A stretch of DNA of 64,000 nucleotides from Nitrobacter sp963807355 (GCA_963807355.1 CAWEBX010000003.1:274321-338320), one strand, 5' to 3'. Numbered from the stretch's first letter, positions 29,285-38,786 are shown. Translations and numbers: made by a program. The notes: generated by a model from the letters alone, not told the origin.

Positions 29285-30006
29285 TCAGTCTGTACGCCGA
29301 AAGCGCAGATACGTCGCGCGGCGGCCTTCGCGCGTGGCTTTGCGACCGTAGCGCGTCATGGTGTAGCCCGGCCATGGGTTGCGCCAGTCGGCGGCGCGTT
29401 CGGCGAGCCAGAGGAAATCCGGCGATCGCGCCAGATGCGATAGCGTCCATGCGCAGTAGTCGGCGATGTCGCTGACGAAGCGGAATTCGCCGCCCGGCCG
29501 GAGCACGCGCGCTATCGCCGCGATGGTCGCGTTCTGAACGAAACGGCGTTTCCAGTGACGGCGCTTCGGCCACGGGTCGGGATGGATCAGATCGATCCGC
29601 ACCAGTGAACGCTTGCGGCAGACCACGCCAGCAGTTCCGATGCATCGCCGGCGAACAGGCGGATATTGCTGATATCATGCGCTTCGATCTGCGCGAGGAT
29701 CTTGGCCATGCCGTTGACGTAGGGTTCGCAACCGATGAAACCGGTATGCGGAAAGGCCAGCGCTTCGGCGATGAGATGCTCGCCGCCGCCGAAACCGATC
29801 TCGATGCGCATCTCATCAACCCGGCCGCCGAACAGCGCGGTCAGGTTGGACGGCCCGATCTTGGCGGGATCGAAACTGAGGCGCGGCAACAGATGCGCGA
29901 TCAGGTCGCTCTGGTGCGATCGCAGCTTGTGTCCCTTGCGGCGTCCGAAAAACGAACCGTGACCGGACTCGCGGCGAAACGATGTATCGTCGGCAGAGTA
30001 CGTCAA
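29285..30006 (-). pseudogene. trmB: tRNA (guanine-N7-)-methyltransferase TrmB, broken by two single-base insertions
   Basis: Makes m7G46 in tRNA. The N-terminal part (GSFFGRRKGHKLR ... IEIGFGGGEHL ... LFAGDASELLAW) is in one frame from a TTG at 30006. The C-terminal part (RIDLIHPDPWPKRRHWKRR ... YTMTRYGRKA ... LRFRRTD) is in another. Between them LPQAS reads in the third frame, giving ELLAW-LPQAS-LVRIDLIHPD, the family pattern. This needs an extra base near 29622 and another near 29608-29609. A single deletion would also rejoin the ends but gives a poorer match. Both motifs (IGFGGGEH; HPDPWPKRRHWKRR) are intact. Confidence 0.85.
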
Positions 30007-30007
30007 G

Positions 30008-30070
30008 GATCGGAAGCGGCAGCCGTCATCGCAACGGTCGGAAGGCGGCAGCCATCATCGCATCGCAACG
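30008..30070. repeat. Imperfect tandem duplication between XRE regulator and trmB
   Basis: Unit 1 GATCGGAAGCGGCAGCCGTC... (30008-30036) and unit 2 GGTCGGAAGGCGGCAGCC... (about 30036-30070) both end CATCGCAACG and differ by a few bases and small indels. It lies where metK would be expected, so it may mark a deletion junction. Confidence 0.65.
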
Positions 30071-30517
30071 AGCTTCTGCGGTGAATAGGCTAGCGCTGGT
30101 CCTACACGGTTCGGGCGGTTCGCGGGCCGCAATCTGTTCGACCATGTCGACGATGCTGCGGCGGAGTTTTGCGTCGGTGATCCGGGTAAATGCGCGGGTC
30201 AGCGCGAGACCTTCGGATGTTGCAAGAAAATCGGAGACGTAAGCAGGTGATGGCGCCTCGCTCAGACCCTCGGCCTTGGAGATACCCGTGGGGCTACCCT
30301 CGAACAGAAACGAAACCGGAACCTGAAGAATTTCGGAAATCTGCTGGATGCGACTGGCGCCGACGCGATTGGTGCCTTTTTCGTATTTCTGAACCTGCTG
30401 GAATGTCAGTCCCAGAGCTTCGCCGAGTTTCTCCTGACTCATGCCGAGCATGATGCGGCGCATGCGCACACGGCTGCCGACATGCTTGTCAACAGGATTG
30501 GGCGCCTTGGTCGACAT
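30026..30517 (-). CDS. XRE-family (Cro/C1 HTH) transcriptional regulator, with unusual C-terminus
   Basis: 163 residues from ATG 30517 (MSTKAPNPVDKHVGSRVRMRR). The HTH is SQEKLGEALGLTFQQVQKYEKG, shown by SQEKLGEALGLTFQQVQ. This regulator is highly conserved in Rhizobiales next to lnt and metK. The core up to VDMVEQIAAREPPEP is normal. The tail after it (CRTSASLFTAEARCDA...) extends about 24 residues past the usual end. Part of it (ASLFTAEA) resembles the MetK N-terminus ASYLFTSES, so the tail may be read-through into a metK remnant. Target genes are unknown. Confidence 0.85.
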   Translation of the reverse strand: MSTKAPNPVDKHVGSRVRMRRIMLGMSQEKLGEALGLTFQQVQKYEKGTNRVGASRIQQISEILQVPVSFLFEGSPTGISKAEGLSEAPSPAYVSDFLATSEGLALTRAFTRITDAKLRRSIVDMVEQIAAREPPEPCRTSASLFTAEARCDAMMAAAFRPLR

Positions 30518-30729
30518 CTCCTGGGTCTCCTCGGAGGGGGCCGCGATCTGTGGATACGCTCCCGGTGCCATGATCGTCAAACTCAACTCAATCACATGAT
30601 AAAAATTCGAAGTTAATCTCACAGTCGGCTGCATTATACCACTCGCGCAAATTGTTACACGAACTATATCGATCGTGCGATTGGAAGCGCTGTAGTCGAA
30701 ACTCGCATGAAATTATTCACGCGCCGCGG

Positions 30730-32336
30730 CTAGTCGCGACGCCGTCGAATCACCAGAACAAACGCGATGATCACCATGATTGCGGCGGGAATATCGCCAG
30801 CGCGGGCGTAGGGCGTTGCCGTAACGGCAGCGGGCAGGCGGGAATCCAGTATGCCTTCCACGCCGAGATCGAGCTGTGCGACAATACGTCCTACGGGGTC
30901 TGTGACCACCGAAATACCGGTGTTCGCCGCTCGCACAAGGGGCAGGCCTTGCTCGATGGCCCGCAGCCGCGCCTGCTGAAGGTGCTGGTGAGGACCCGTG
31001 CTGATCCCGAACCAGCCGTCATTGGTGAGGTTGACGATCCAGCCCGGTCGGCCGCCTCTGGATTCGATGTTACCCGGAAAGATCGCCTCGTAGCAGATCA
31101 GCGGAAGCACGCTCGGCGCGTTTGGGAGTTCGATGGTCCGTCGGCCGGTTCCCGGAATGAAACCGCCCTGAACCTTGGTGAGTTGAACGAAGCCAAACTT
31201 TTCCATCAGCCCCTGGAACGGCAAGAATTCGCCGAACGGCACCAGGTGGAGCTTGTCGTAAATCGACAGGATGCCGCCGTCATCGCCGATAACATAGATC
31301 GAGTTATACGCCCGCGTGATCCTGGCGTCTGGCGGCAGGTCGGGCGCGCGGACCGAACCGGTAATCAGGATCGTTCCTTTCGGCAAGAGATCGGCGATCT
31401 CCGCCATCGCGTCGGCTTCGCGGGTAAGAAAAAACGGGAAAGCCGATTCCGGCCAGATCAGAACGGTTGCGCCGCTGACGCCGGTCGACTGCGGTCCGGT
31501 GGCGCGGTCGAGAGCGTCAGATATCTCTGCATCACCGCTCGTTTGGCGGAATAGTTGAAACGCGCGTCCTGCGCCAAATTGGGCTGCATGATGCGCAGTC
31601 TGACGTTGTCCGCGAATTCCGTCGGATGCTGCGATAGTCGGACTGAACCGTAGACGCTCATGGCGACGAGCAGCAGGCCCGCGATGACCGGGGCGAGCCA
31701 TGGCCGGCGACCGCGGCTTCGGCCATCGATCAGTACGGCGGGGCTCGCGAAGATGGCGACGCTAAGGAACGTCAGACCCCACAGTCCGATCAGCGAGGCG
31801 GTTTGCGCCAGGGCCAGCGGCTCAGTCAGCGCGTAGCCGAATGCATTCCACGGGAATCCTGTCAGAGCGTGTCCGCGCAGCCATTCGCCGACCGTAAGCG
31901 CGGCGGCGAGCGCGAGAATGCGCGAAGCGTCCTTGGTCCAAATCAAGCGCGCCAGGGCGAAACCAAGCGACGTAAAGAGTGCGAGATAGGCCGGTAGGCC
32001 GATGACGGCGAACGGCATCAGCCATGCGAAAGTCTGTGCATCAACCAGAAAGGCGTTACCGATCCAGTAGAGTCCGGGAACGAAATAACCGAACCCGAAC
32101 AGCCAGCCGGCGAGCGCCGCGGCCGGCACGCCGCCGAGACGGCCGGCGGCCGATCCGTCGATCAGCCAGGTTGCGACCGGGAAGGTTACGAACAGCAACG
32201 GCCAGACGTTGAAAGGCTCCATGGCAAGCGAGGAGAGGGCGCCGGAGACAAGCGCAACGAGGGCGCGCTTCCAACCCCATGACAACGTGATGGCAAGGCC
32301 CGCCGTCCTGGCGCTGCCTGCGATGCTCATGCTCAC
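30730..32336 (-). pseudogene. lnt: Apolipoprotein N-acyltransferase Lnt, broken by a one-base deletion
   Basis: Inner-membrane enzyme adding the third acyl chain to lipoproteins. The N-terminal membrane half (ALVSGALSSLAMEPF ... MQRYLTLS) is in one frame from GTG 32336. The nitrilase-like half (DRATGPQS ... LIWPESAFPFFLT, DKLHLVPFGEFLPF, ICYEAIFP, NLTNDGWFG) is in another. The halves join at LTLS|DRATGP if one base is restored in TC(G)GAC near 31509. All catalytic segments (Glu, Lys, Cys) are present. The start overlaps the corC stop as GTGA. It may be real loss or sequence error; lnt is essential in many Gram-negatives, which favours error. Confidence 0.85.
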
Positions 32337-33460
32337 TGGGGTTCGCCTCCATCGCCCGGCGGTGAAAGAGAGGCCGGATCGCCCTGCGGTTGAGAGGTTA
32401 TATCCGACGCGTTCTCTCGTCGTCGCCCGTCGCGCGGTCGAACCGGGGGACGCTCCTTGCGAAGTCCAATCCGCAGTCGCTTGACGCGGCGAGGGTCGGC
32501 ATCGAGCACTTCAATCTCGAACGGTCCTGGCCCTAAAATGACCTCCCCCCGCACCGGCAGGCGACCGACATACGTGACGAGAAAGCCCCCGAGCGTGTCG
32601 ACCTCCTCGCCCGCTTCGCCGGTTTCGAACGCCTCGCCGATCATGGCGCAGACGTCCTCGAGGCTGGCGCGGGCGTCGGCAATGAAGGAATTCTCGGTCT
32701 GGCGCACGATCGATGGCGGCTCATCGCCGTCGTGCTCGTCATCGATTTCGCCGACGACCTGTTCGACAATGTCCTCGATCGACACCAGGCCGTCGGTGCC
32801 GCCATATTCATCGACGACGAGCGCCAGATGGATTCGCGAGGCCTGCATCTGCGCGAGCAAGTCGATCGCAGGCATGGACGGCGGCACGTAGAGCAACTTG
32901 CGAATAATGTTGGCTTCGCTCAGCGGCAGCGCCAAATCAACGGCGCGCAAATCGAGACCGGCAGGCGGCGGTTTCTTTTTGCGTTTCGCCGTGGACGGCA
33001 GTGTGGCGCGCGCTCGCGCAGCCATGAAAGCCAGCAGGTCGCGAATGTGAACGATGCCTTCGGGATCGTCGAGGTTCTCGTGATAGACCACGAGACGGGA
33101 ATGTGCCGCGCTTTCGAAGAGGTTGATCAGTTCGCCGAGCGGAATGTCGCGCCTGACCGCGACGATATCGGCGCGGTGGACCATTACATCGGCGATGCGC
33201 CGTTCGTGCAGGCTGAGGATATTGCGCAGCATGGTGCGCTCAATGGCGGTGAAGCTGGCCTCGTCCGGCGTCGAGGCGTCAAGCACCACCTGAAGGTCGG
33301 CTCGGACCGATCCCGCCTTCCATCCAAACAGCGAGCGGATCGCACGCATCAGCCAGCGCTCGGGGGCCGGGCGCAGCACCTCGCCATTGTGCACGGGTAC
33401 CGGCAGGTTGCGATTATCCTGCGCCGGCCGGTTATCGCTGGGTTGGTCTTCCGAAGGCAC
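32333..33460 (-). CDS. CorC/TlyC-like CBS-domain protein
   Basis: 375-residue cytosolic protein of the hemolysin III / CorC family. It has two CBS domains (MVHRADIVAVRRDIPL ... LLYVPPSMPAIDLLAQM) with the signature VVDEYGGTDGLVSIEDIVEQVVGEI, and a C-terminal CorC_HlyC domain (DTLGGFLVTYVGRLPVRGE). Lacking transmembrane segments, it is of the short soluble class, usually in the ybeY-corC-lnt cluster, with roles proposed in Mg/Co efflux or envelope quality. The start is GTG, immediately next to the ybeY stop. Confidence 0.9.
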   Translation of the reverse strand: MPSEDQPSDNRPAQDNRNLPVPVHNGEVLRPAPERWLMRAIRSLFGWKAGSVRADLQVVLDASTPDEASFTAIERTMLRNILSLHERRIADVMVHRADIVAVRRDIPLGELINLFESAAHSRLVVYHENLDDPEGIVHIRDLLAFMAARARATLPSTAKRKKKPPPAGLDLRAVDLALPLSEANIIRKLLYVPPSMPAIDLLAQMQASRIHLALVVDEYGGTDGLVSIEDIVEQVVGEIDDEHDGDEPPSIVRQTENSFIADARASLEDVCAMIGEAFETGEAGEEVDTLGGFLVTYVGRLPVRGEVILGPGPFEIEVLDADPRRVKRLRIGLRKERPPVRPRDGRRRENASDITSQPQGDPASLSPPGDGGEPQ

Positions 33461-33949
33461 TCAAGTCGTCCGTTCTTGGGGCGCGTAGGGATCTGGGATC
33501 CCAAGCCGCGCCAGAATTCTCCGCTCGAGGTTTTCCATTTCTCCTGCTTCTTCATCGGTTTCGTGGTCGTAACCGATCAGATGCAGAAACCCATGGATAG
33601 CCAGATGGCTGAGGTGATGACTGAACGGTTTGTGTTCGTCGTCGGCCTCGCGACGCAGAGTTTCATAGGCGATCGCAATGTCCCCGAGCATACGCGGCGG
33701 ATCGTCGGAAAGGGACGGACCCGTAGGCTGTAGCGCCGGGAATGACAGGACATTGGTCGGCTTGTCGATGCCGCGCCAGTTGGCATTGAGCGTGTGGATG
33801 CCGGCGTCGTCGGTCAGCATGATCGCGAGCTCGGCATCGCCGGTGTCCTCATCGACCATCCCGGCAGCGGTCTCGATGGCGCGATGAATGATAGCCTCGG
33901 CATCCGCCTCCGCTCGCCAGCAATCGGCGACGACAAGGATTTCAGTCAT
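33461..33949 (-). CDS. ybeY: YbeY, rRNA-maturation endoribonuclease
   Basis: Metal-dependent single-strand RNase in 16S rRNA 3'-end maturation and ribosome quality control. The metal-binding motif HGFLHLIGYDH is intact, with the upstream NWRGIDKPTNVLSFP segment. 162 residues from ATG 33949 (MTEILVVADCW); the frame runs 28 residues further upstream, but the start chosen matches homologues. It lies between phoH and corC, the usual order. Confidence 0.94.
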   Translation of the reverse strand: MTEILVVADCWRAEADAEAIIHRAIETAAGMVDEDTGDAELAIMLTDDAGIHTLNANWRGIDKPTNVLSFPALQPTGPSLSDDPPRMLGDIAIAYETLRREADDEHKPFSHHLSHLAIHGFLHLIGYDHETDEEAGEMENLERRILARLGIPDPYAPQERTT

Positions 33950-34032
33950 GGGAGAAGCGGAGCAGATCATTATATGTTTTTCGCCGCCAGCGCGTTGCGT
34001 AGGCCGGCCCTTCTCTACACTCATGTCCGGCA

Positions 34033-35082
34033 TCAGGTTTTTCCGGTGGCCGGCCGCTGTGACGACCCTTCATAGGCGGCGACGATCCGTGCGACCAGTT
34101 CATGACGGATGACGTCCTCGGCGGTAAATCTCACCTGTGCTACGCCCTCGACACCCTCGAGCAGCCGCGTCGCTTCCGCCAGTCCCGATGGTTGACCGTT
34201 CGGCAGATCGACTTGCGAGGGATCGCCCGTGACGATCATGCGGCTGTTTTCGCCCAGTCGTGTCAGAAACATCTTCATCTGCATCGAGGTGGTGTTCTGC
34301 GCCTCATCGAGGATGATCGCCGCATTGGTCAGGGTGCGCCCGCGCATGAAGGCGAGCGGAGCGATCTCGATTTCGCCGCTTTGCAGCGCGCGCTCGACGA
34401 TGCGAGAGTCCATCAGATCATATAGCGCGTCGTAGATCGGCCGCAGGTACGGGTCGACCTTTTCGCGCAGATCTCCCGGCAGGAAGCCCAGCCGCTCGCC
34501 GGCCTCGACCGCGGGGCGCGTCAGGATGATGCGATCGACCTCCTTGCGCTCGAACAGTTGCGCGGCCTGCGCCACCGCGAGCCAGGTCTTGCCGGTGCCC
34601 GCGGGACCGATGCCGAATACCAGTTCATGACGTTTCAGGGCGCGGATATAGAGGTCCTGCGCGGCTGTGCGGGCCCGCACCGGGCGCTTGCGCAGGTTGA
34701 TGGCCTCAAACGTCGAAGGCGGCGCCTTGGCATCGTATTCGAACAGCGAGCCTTGTGCGATCACGGCGCGAATCGCACCCTCGACCTCGCCCTGCGAGAG
34801 ATCATGGCCCTGCACCGCCTGAGTGTAGAGCATTTCCAGCACGCGCCGTCCCGCGTCGCAGCCGTCGCGCGATCCGGTGATGGTGATGTGGTTTCCGCGC
34901 GAATCGACGACCACTCCGAGTCGCCGCTCGAGCTGTGCGAGATTCTGTCCATAAGGGCCGACCAGCGCGGATACCGCACGATTGTCCTCGAAATCGATGA
35001 CGACCTGCGTTTCGGGTGGGCCGTGCATGTCGGGTTTCCGGCTGGGAGCAAGTGGAGGGGAATCCGATGCGCTCTTGGGCAA
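34033..35082 (-). CDS. phoH: PhoH-like ATPase
   Basis: ATP-binding protein with a Walker A (GIGPAGTGKTWLA) and Walker B (AAIILDEAQN), plus an N-terminal KH-like region. It acts with YbeY in RNA handling by family association; its direct activity is not settled. I chose TTG at 35082, which sits 4 bp after the miaB stop with GGAG about 9 nt upstream, giving 349 residues. ATG 35133 would overlap miaB by 47 bp, and ATG 35028 is another option. Confidence 0.9.
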   Translation of the reverse strand: MPKSASDSPPLAPSRKPDMHGPPETQVVIDFEDNRAVSALVGPYGQNLAQLERRLGVVVDSRGNHITITGSRDGCDAGRRVLEMLYTQAVQGHDLSQGEVEGAIRAVIAQGSLFEYDAKAPPSTFEAINLRKRPVRARTAAQDLYIRALKRHELVFGIGPAGTGKTWLAVAQAAQLFERKEVDRIILTRPAVEAGERLGFLPGDLREKVDPYLRPIYDALYDLMDSRIVERALQSGEIEIAPLAFMRGRTLTNAAIILDEAQNTTSMQMKMFLTRLGENSRMIVTGDPSQVDLPNGQPSGLAEATRLLEGVEGVAQVRFTAEDVIRHELVARIVAAYEGSSQRPATGKT

Positions 35083-35086
35083 GGGT

Positions 35087-36508
35087 TCAGACTCCGGCGG
35101 TCGTCTGGAACTGTGCGCCGGCCGGCGCAGCATCGTTCAACTGCGCGCGGAATGCCGGCATGGACGCCAGCGTTCCGAACAGGCTGTAACGTTCCAGGCT
35201 CGCCACGGTTACGGGTAGCACCTGTCCGATGATGGCGTCGGATGCATCTACATGGGCGGGCTGCAGATAGGGGGTGCGGCCGGCGATCTGGCCCGGCTTG
35301 CGTCCGGCACGTTCGAACAGCACATCGACCGTCCTGCCCAGCGCAGTCCGGTTGAAGGCGGATTGCTGGCTGTCGATCAGGTTCTGAAGCCGCACCAGTC
35401 GCTCGTCCATGTCGGCCGTTGACACCGTCTCCTGCATTTCCGCCGCCGGCGTTCCTGGCCGCGGCGAGTACTTGAACGAATAGGCGGCAGCGTATTCGAT
35501 TTGGCCGACGAGCGCGAGGGTCGCGGCGAAATCTTCCTCGGTTTCGCCAGGGAAGCCGACGATGAAGTCCGACGAGAACGCGATGTCCGGCCGGACATGA
35601 CGAAACCGGTCGATCACCCGGCGATAGTCATCAGCGGTATGTCTGCGGTTCATGGCGGCGAGGATGCGGTCGGACCCGGACTGCACCGGCAGATGCACGA
35701 ACGGCATCAGCGCGTCGAGATCGCGGTGGGCATCGATGAGAGAGTCCTCGACGTCGCGCGGATGGCTGGTCGAGTAGCGCAACCGGACGATGCCCGGAAT
35801 TTCGGCGAGACGATACAGCAGCTTGCCGAAAGGCCAGGGTTGCCCGTCGGGACCGTCGCCATGATAGGCGTTGACGTTCTGCCCGATGAGGGTGATCTCC
35901 CGCACGCCGTCGCCTGCCAGGCGCTCCACGTCCTCGATGATCTTCGCCACCGGACGTGACGCTTCGGCGCCGCGCGTATAAGGCACGACGCAGAAGGTGC
36001 AAAACTTGTCGCAGCCTTCCTGCACCGTCACGAACGCCGAGATACCGCGAGAACGAATTGCCTGCCGTGACGGCTGCGGCAGAAAGCCGAATTTGTCCGC
36101 GATCGGAAATTCGGTCTCCAGCGCGCGGCCGTCGGTCTTTGCGCGCAAGAGCAATTGCGGCAAATGATGATAGCTCTGCGGACCCACCACCACATCGACC
36201 ACTGGCGCGCGCCGAATGATCTCCTCGCCCTCGGCCTGCGCGACGCAACCGGCGACAACAACGCTCATGCCGCGGCCATCACGCGCCGCCTGATCTTTGG
36301 CGGCGCGCAGCCTGCCGAGTTCGGAATAGACCTTCTCGGACGCCTTCTCGCGAATGTGGCAGGTGTTGAGAATGACGAGGTCGGCATCCTCAACGCTGGC
36401 TGTCTCGACATATCCTTCCGGCGCCAGCGTGTCCGCCATGCGCTGGGTGTCGTAGACGTTCATCTGGCAACCGTAGGACTTGATGTGCAGCTTGCGCGGC
36501 GGCGTCAT
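35087..36508 (-). CDS. miaB: MiaB, tRNA-2-methylthio-N6-dimethylallyladenosine synthase
   Basis: Radical-SAM methylthiotransferase acting on A37 of tRNA. Two [4Fe-4S] clusters are supported: the N-terminal Cys set (KSYGCQMNVYD; ILNTCHIREKA; VVAGCVAQAEG) and the radical-SAM CDKFCTFCVVPYTRG. A C-terminal TRAM domain (LGRTVDVLFER; LPVTVASLERYSL) binds tRNA. The length of 473 is normal. It lies directly before phoH, a common alphaproteobacterial order, and 200 bp after a fur-type gene. Confidence 0.96.
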   Translation of the reverse strand: MTPPRKLHIKSYGCQMNVYDTQRMADTLAPEGYVETASVEDADLVILNTCHIREKASEKVYSELGRLRAAKDQAARDGRGMSVVVAGCVAQAEGEEIIRRAPVVDVVVGPQSYHHLPQLLLRAKTDGRALETEFPIADKFGFLPQPSRQAIRSRGISAFVTVQEGCDKFCTFCVVPYTRGAEASRPVAKIIEDVERLAGDGVREITLIGQNVNAYHGDGPDGQPWPFGKLLYRLAEIPGIVRLRYSTSHPRDVEDSLIDAHRDLDALMPFVHLPVQSGSDRILAAMNRRHTADDYRRVIDRFRHVRPDIAFSSDFIVGFPGETEEDFAATLALVGQIEYAAAYSFKYSPRPGTPAAEMQETVSTADMDERLVRLQNLIDSQQSAFNRTALGRTVDVLFERAGRKPGQIAGRTPYLQPAHVDASDAIIGQVLPVTVASLERYSLFGTLASMPAFRAQLNDAAPAGAQFQTTAGV

Positions 36509-36714
36509 GGAACCTGGCTCGGTGGACGTGGCGCGCTATTGGCGCCCTGTTCACTTATAGGCGAGGGCGGCGAAAATCCAGCGCCCGTCCCTTGTCCGAT
36601 ATCGGCGAGGTCGCGCCGGAATCCCTTGTCTTTGCGTCAGCATGGCGGCACGCGCCCCGCACGAAATGACTTCGCACTGAGGAGCTTACGGCGTAGCAGC
36701 GTTTCGACAGGCAC

Positions 36715-37164
36715 TCAGGACTTATCGTCGTCCATCGGAACACAATAGAGCTCAAGCCGATGGTCGACCAGCCTGTAGCCGAGTTTGCGCGCGACTTCAG
36801 CTTGCAGCTCCTCGATTTCATCCGACGTAAATTCGATAACCTTGCCGTCGCGCAGATTAATCAGATGATCGTGGTGACTGTCGCGCATCGTCTCATAGCG
36901 CGCGCGGCCTTCGCGAAAATCGTGCCGCTCGATGATGCCGGCATCCTCAAATAGCTTCACCGTGCGATAGACCGTCGAGATCGAGATCTTGTCATCCACC
37001 GCGACGCAGCGTCGATAGAGCTCCTCGACGTCGGGATGATCGGAGGCCTCCGCCAGCACGCGCGCGATAACCCGGCGCTGTTCGGTCATACGCATTCCCG
37101 TGGCCGCGCAACGCGCCTCAATTTTAGTGGGTTCCTGCACGGACGTTGATTTAAGAGCCGTCAT
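36715..37164 (-). CDS. Fur-family metal regulator (Fur/Mur)
   Basis: 149 residues from ATG 37164 (a TTG precedes it). The Fur fold is clear: RMTEQRRVIARVLAEASDHPD and KISISTVYRTVKLFEDAGII. The metal site DSHHDHLINLRDGKVIEF is intact, but the CxxC structural zinc pair of E. coli Fur is absent. This matches the alphaproteobacterial Fur/Mur group, several of which respond to manganese. It is the second Fur-type gene in the window (with irr). Iron versus manganese sensing cannot be told from sequence. Confidence 0.9.
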   Translation of the reverse strand: MTALKSTSVQEPTKIEARCAATGMRMTEQRRVIARVLAEASDHPDVEELYRRCVAVDDKISISTVYRTVKLFEDAGIIERHDFREGRARYETMRDSHHDHLINLRDGKVIEFTSDEIEELQAEVARKLGYRLVDHRLELYCVPMDDDKS

Positions 37165-37306
37165 CAAAGTGTCCGGTTCCGATGGCGCATGATCCGCTCA
37201 TAGAAACGTAGATAATGCGCGCGAACGATGGAAGGGAGTGCGACCGGACAAAAAACCGATGCACCGTTGCCGATGGTTCCTAGTTCCTTTTGCCACCGCT
37301 TGGATA

Positions 37307-37789
37307 TTACGACAAGTTACGGCGCAATACCAATGCGTTCAGTTCCTGACCACCCGCTTCGCGATAATAACGTTCGCGGCGTCCGGCAACGGCAAAGCCC
37401 GCGCGTTCATAGAGACGCCGCGCCGGCTGATTATTTTCCTCGACTTCGAGAAATACGGTCCGCACGCCGCGTCCGGCGAGGTGGCCAAGGTGCGTGAACA
37501 GCAGACCGGGCGAGAATCCCTGGCCGCGATAGCCGGCGTCGATTGCGATCGACAGGATTTCAGCCTCGTCCGCAGCGATGCGTGACACGGCAAACCCGAT
37601 CACGTTCGATCGCAACCGCAGACGCTGAACCAGCGTGTTGCGCTCGGCGAGCATGGCCTCGAATTCGCTTTCGCCCCAACCGCGGTGAAACGATGCGCCG
37701 TGAATCGCCGCAAGGCGCGCCGTGTCGTTTGGGCTCGCGGGCTCGACAATGGGAGCGGCGCGCTCTTTGCCTGGGAACCAATTCATCAT
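37307..37789 (-). CDS. rimI: RimI-like ribosomal-protein-alanine N-acetyltransferase
   Basis: GNAT acetyltransferase of 160 residues that acetylates the N-terminus of S18 in the family model. The acetyl-CoA motif is LSIAIDAGYRGQGFSPGLL, and the C-terminal FLEVEENNQPARRLYERAGF is a hallmark. Its start overlaps the tsaB stop (ATGA), the classic tsaB-rimI pair. It is also near fur/mur as in relatives. Confidence 0.92.
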   Translation of the reverse strand: MMNWFPGKERAAPIVEPASPNDTARLAAIHGASFHRGWGESEFEAMLAERNTLVQRLRLRSNVIGFAVSRIAADEAEILSIAIDAGYRGQGFSPGLLFTHLGHLAGRGVRTVFLEVEENNQPARRLYERAGFAVAGRRERYYREAGGQELNALVLRRNLS

Positions 37790-38484
37790 GATGCGGCCAG
37801 CGTCTGTGTTTTAAGCAAGAAATTGCCGGCCGGCTTAGCGTCGGGCGCACGCAGGTAATATGGGCGGGGCGGGGCGGCGTTCGGACTGACTGCTGCGCCG
37901 AGCCATCCCACCCAGGCGATATCAGGTGCGGGCTGCGGATCCACCGCGACCGGGGGCGCTAGGTGGGTCGGCCAGCGGTCGGCGAGAAGTTTTGCGGCAT
38001 TCCCGACCAGATGCGGCGCGCCGAAGCGCGACGCAGCGAGCGCCTCCTCGATCGGCGCGACACGCGGGTGGACCAGCGTGGCGCCGTCACCACTCATCGT
38101 TTGAAAATAAACCTGATCATGCCGGGCATCGATCGCGGAGATCACCGGCGACTTGCGGTTCTCGCCGATAACCGGCGCGGCAAAGGCTGCCAGGGTGGTC
38201 ACGCCCACCACCGGTTTGTCGGCGGCAAGCGCGATGCCGCGCGCGGCCGACAGCCCCACCCGCAGGCCGGTGAAGCTGCCGGGACCGGTGGTCGCGACGA
38301 TGCGGTCCAGCGCCGCAACGGCGATCCCGGCGGATTCGATGACCCGGGCGATCAGCGGCATCAGAGTTTCTGCGTGGCCGCGCCTCATCGGTAGCGTTTC
38401 CTGAGCGATCAGGCGGCCGGCGTTGGTGTCCAGGACGCCAGCGGCGCAGGCATCGAGTGCGGTATCGATCGCAAGGACGAGCAT
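37786..38484 (-). CDS. tsaB: TsaB, tRNA threonylcarbamoyladenosine biosynthesis protein
   Basis: Partner of TsaD/TsaE in making t6A37 of tRNA. It has an actin-like fold, with LAIDTALDACAAGVLD at the N-terminus and the motif IVATTGPGSFTGLRVGL, typical of TsaB. It has 232 residues and no metal-site His pair (found only in TsaD). It is coupled to rimI by a 4-bp overlap. Confidence 0.94.
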   Translation of the reverse strand: MLVLAIDTALDACAAGVLDTNAGRLIAQETLPMRRGHAETLMPLIARVIESAGIAVAALDRIVATTGPGSFTGLRVGLSAARGIALAADKPVVGVTTLAAFAAPVIGENRKSPVISAIDARHDQVYFQTMSGDGATLVHPRVAPIEEALAASRFGAPHLVGNAAKLLADRWPTHLAPPVAVDPQPAPDIAWVGWLGAAVSPNAAPPRPYYLRAPDAKPAGNFLLKTQTLAAS

Positions 38485-38786
38485 GGGGCCAGATTAGCAC
38501 CCCTGCCCAGGATTTACCTGCGGTTTGGACGAAGGAACCCGAGTTTTAGACACCAGATTGCCGCGATCAGGCTGTTTACCGTGGTCTCGGGGTCCGGCTC
38601 ATATTTAATCCGCATTTAACTAAAAGTCGCCTTAATGGCGCTCAGCGAGTTTGCGAACAGCTTCGCTGGAACTTGGGGTTACCGAATAAGCCATGCGCAG
38701 TCTTGATCCGGACATGCCGGCGGCGTGCAGACTATCGAGCACTGCCTGCAGGGATCGAAAGTAGAGTGTCTCTGGACGTGGGGCGA

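Noticed and set aside
28700..29640. Programmed frameshifting in rimP or trmB
   Set aside because: No slippery heptamer, Shine-Dalgarno stimulator or pseudoknot is evident, and two shifts of the same kind per gene would be needed.
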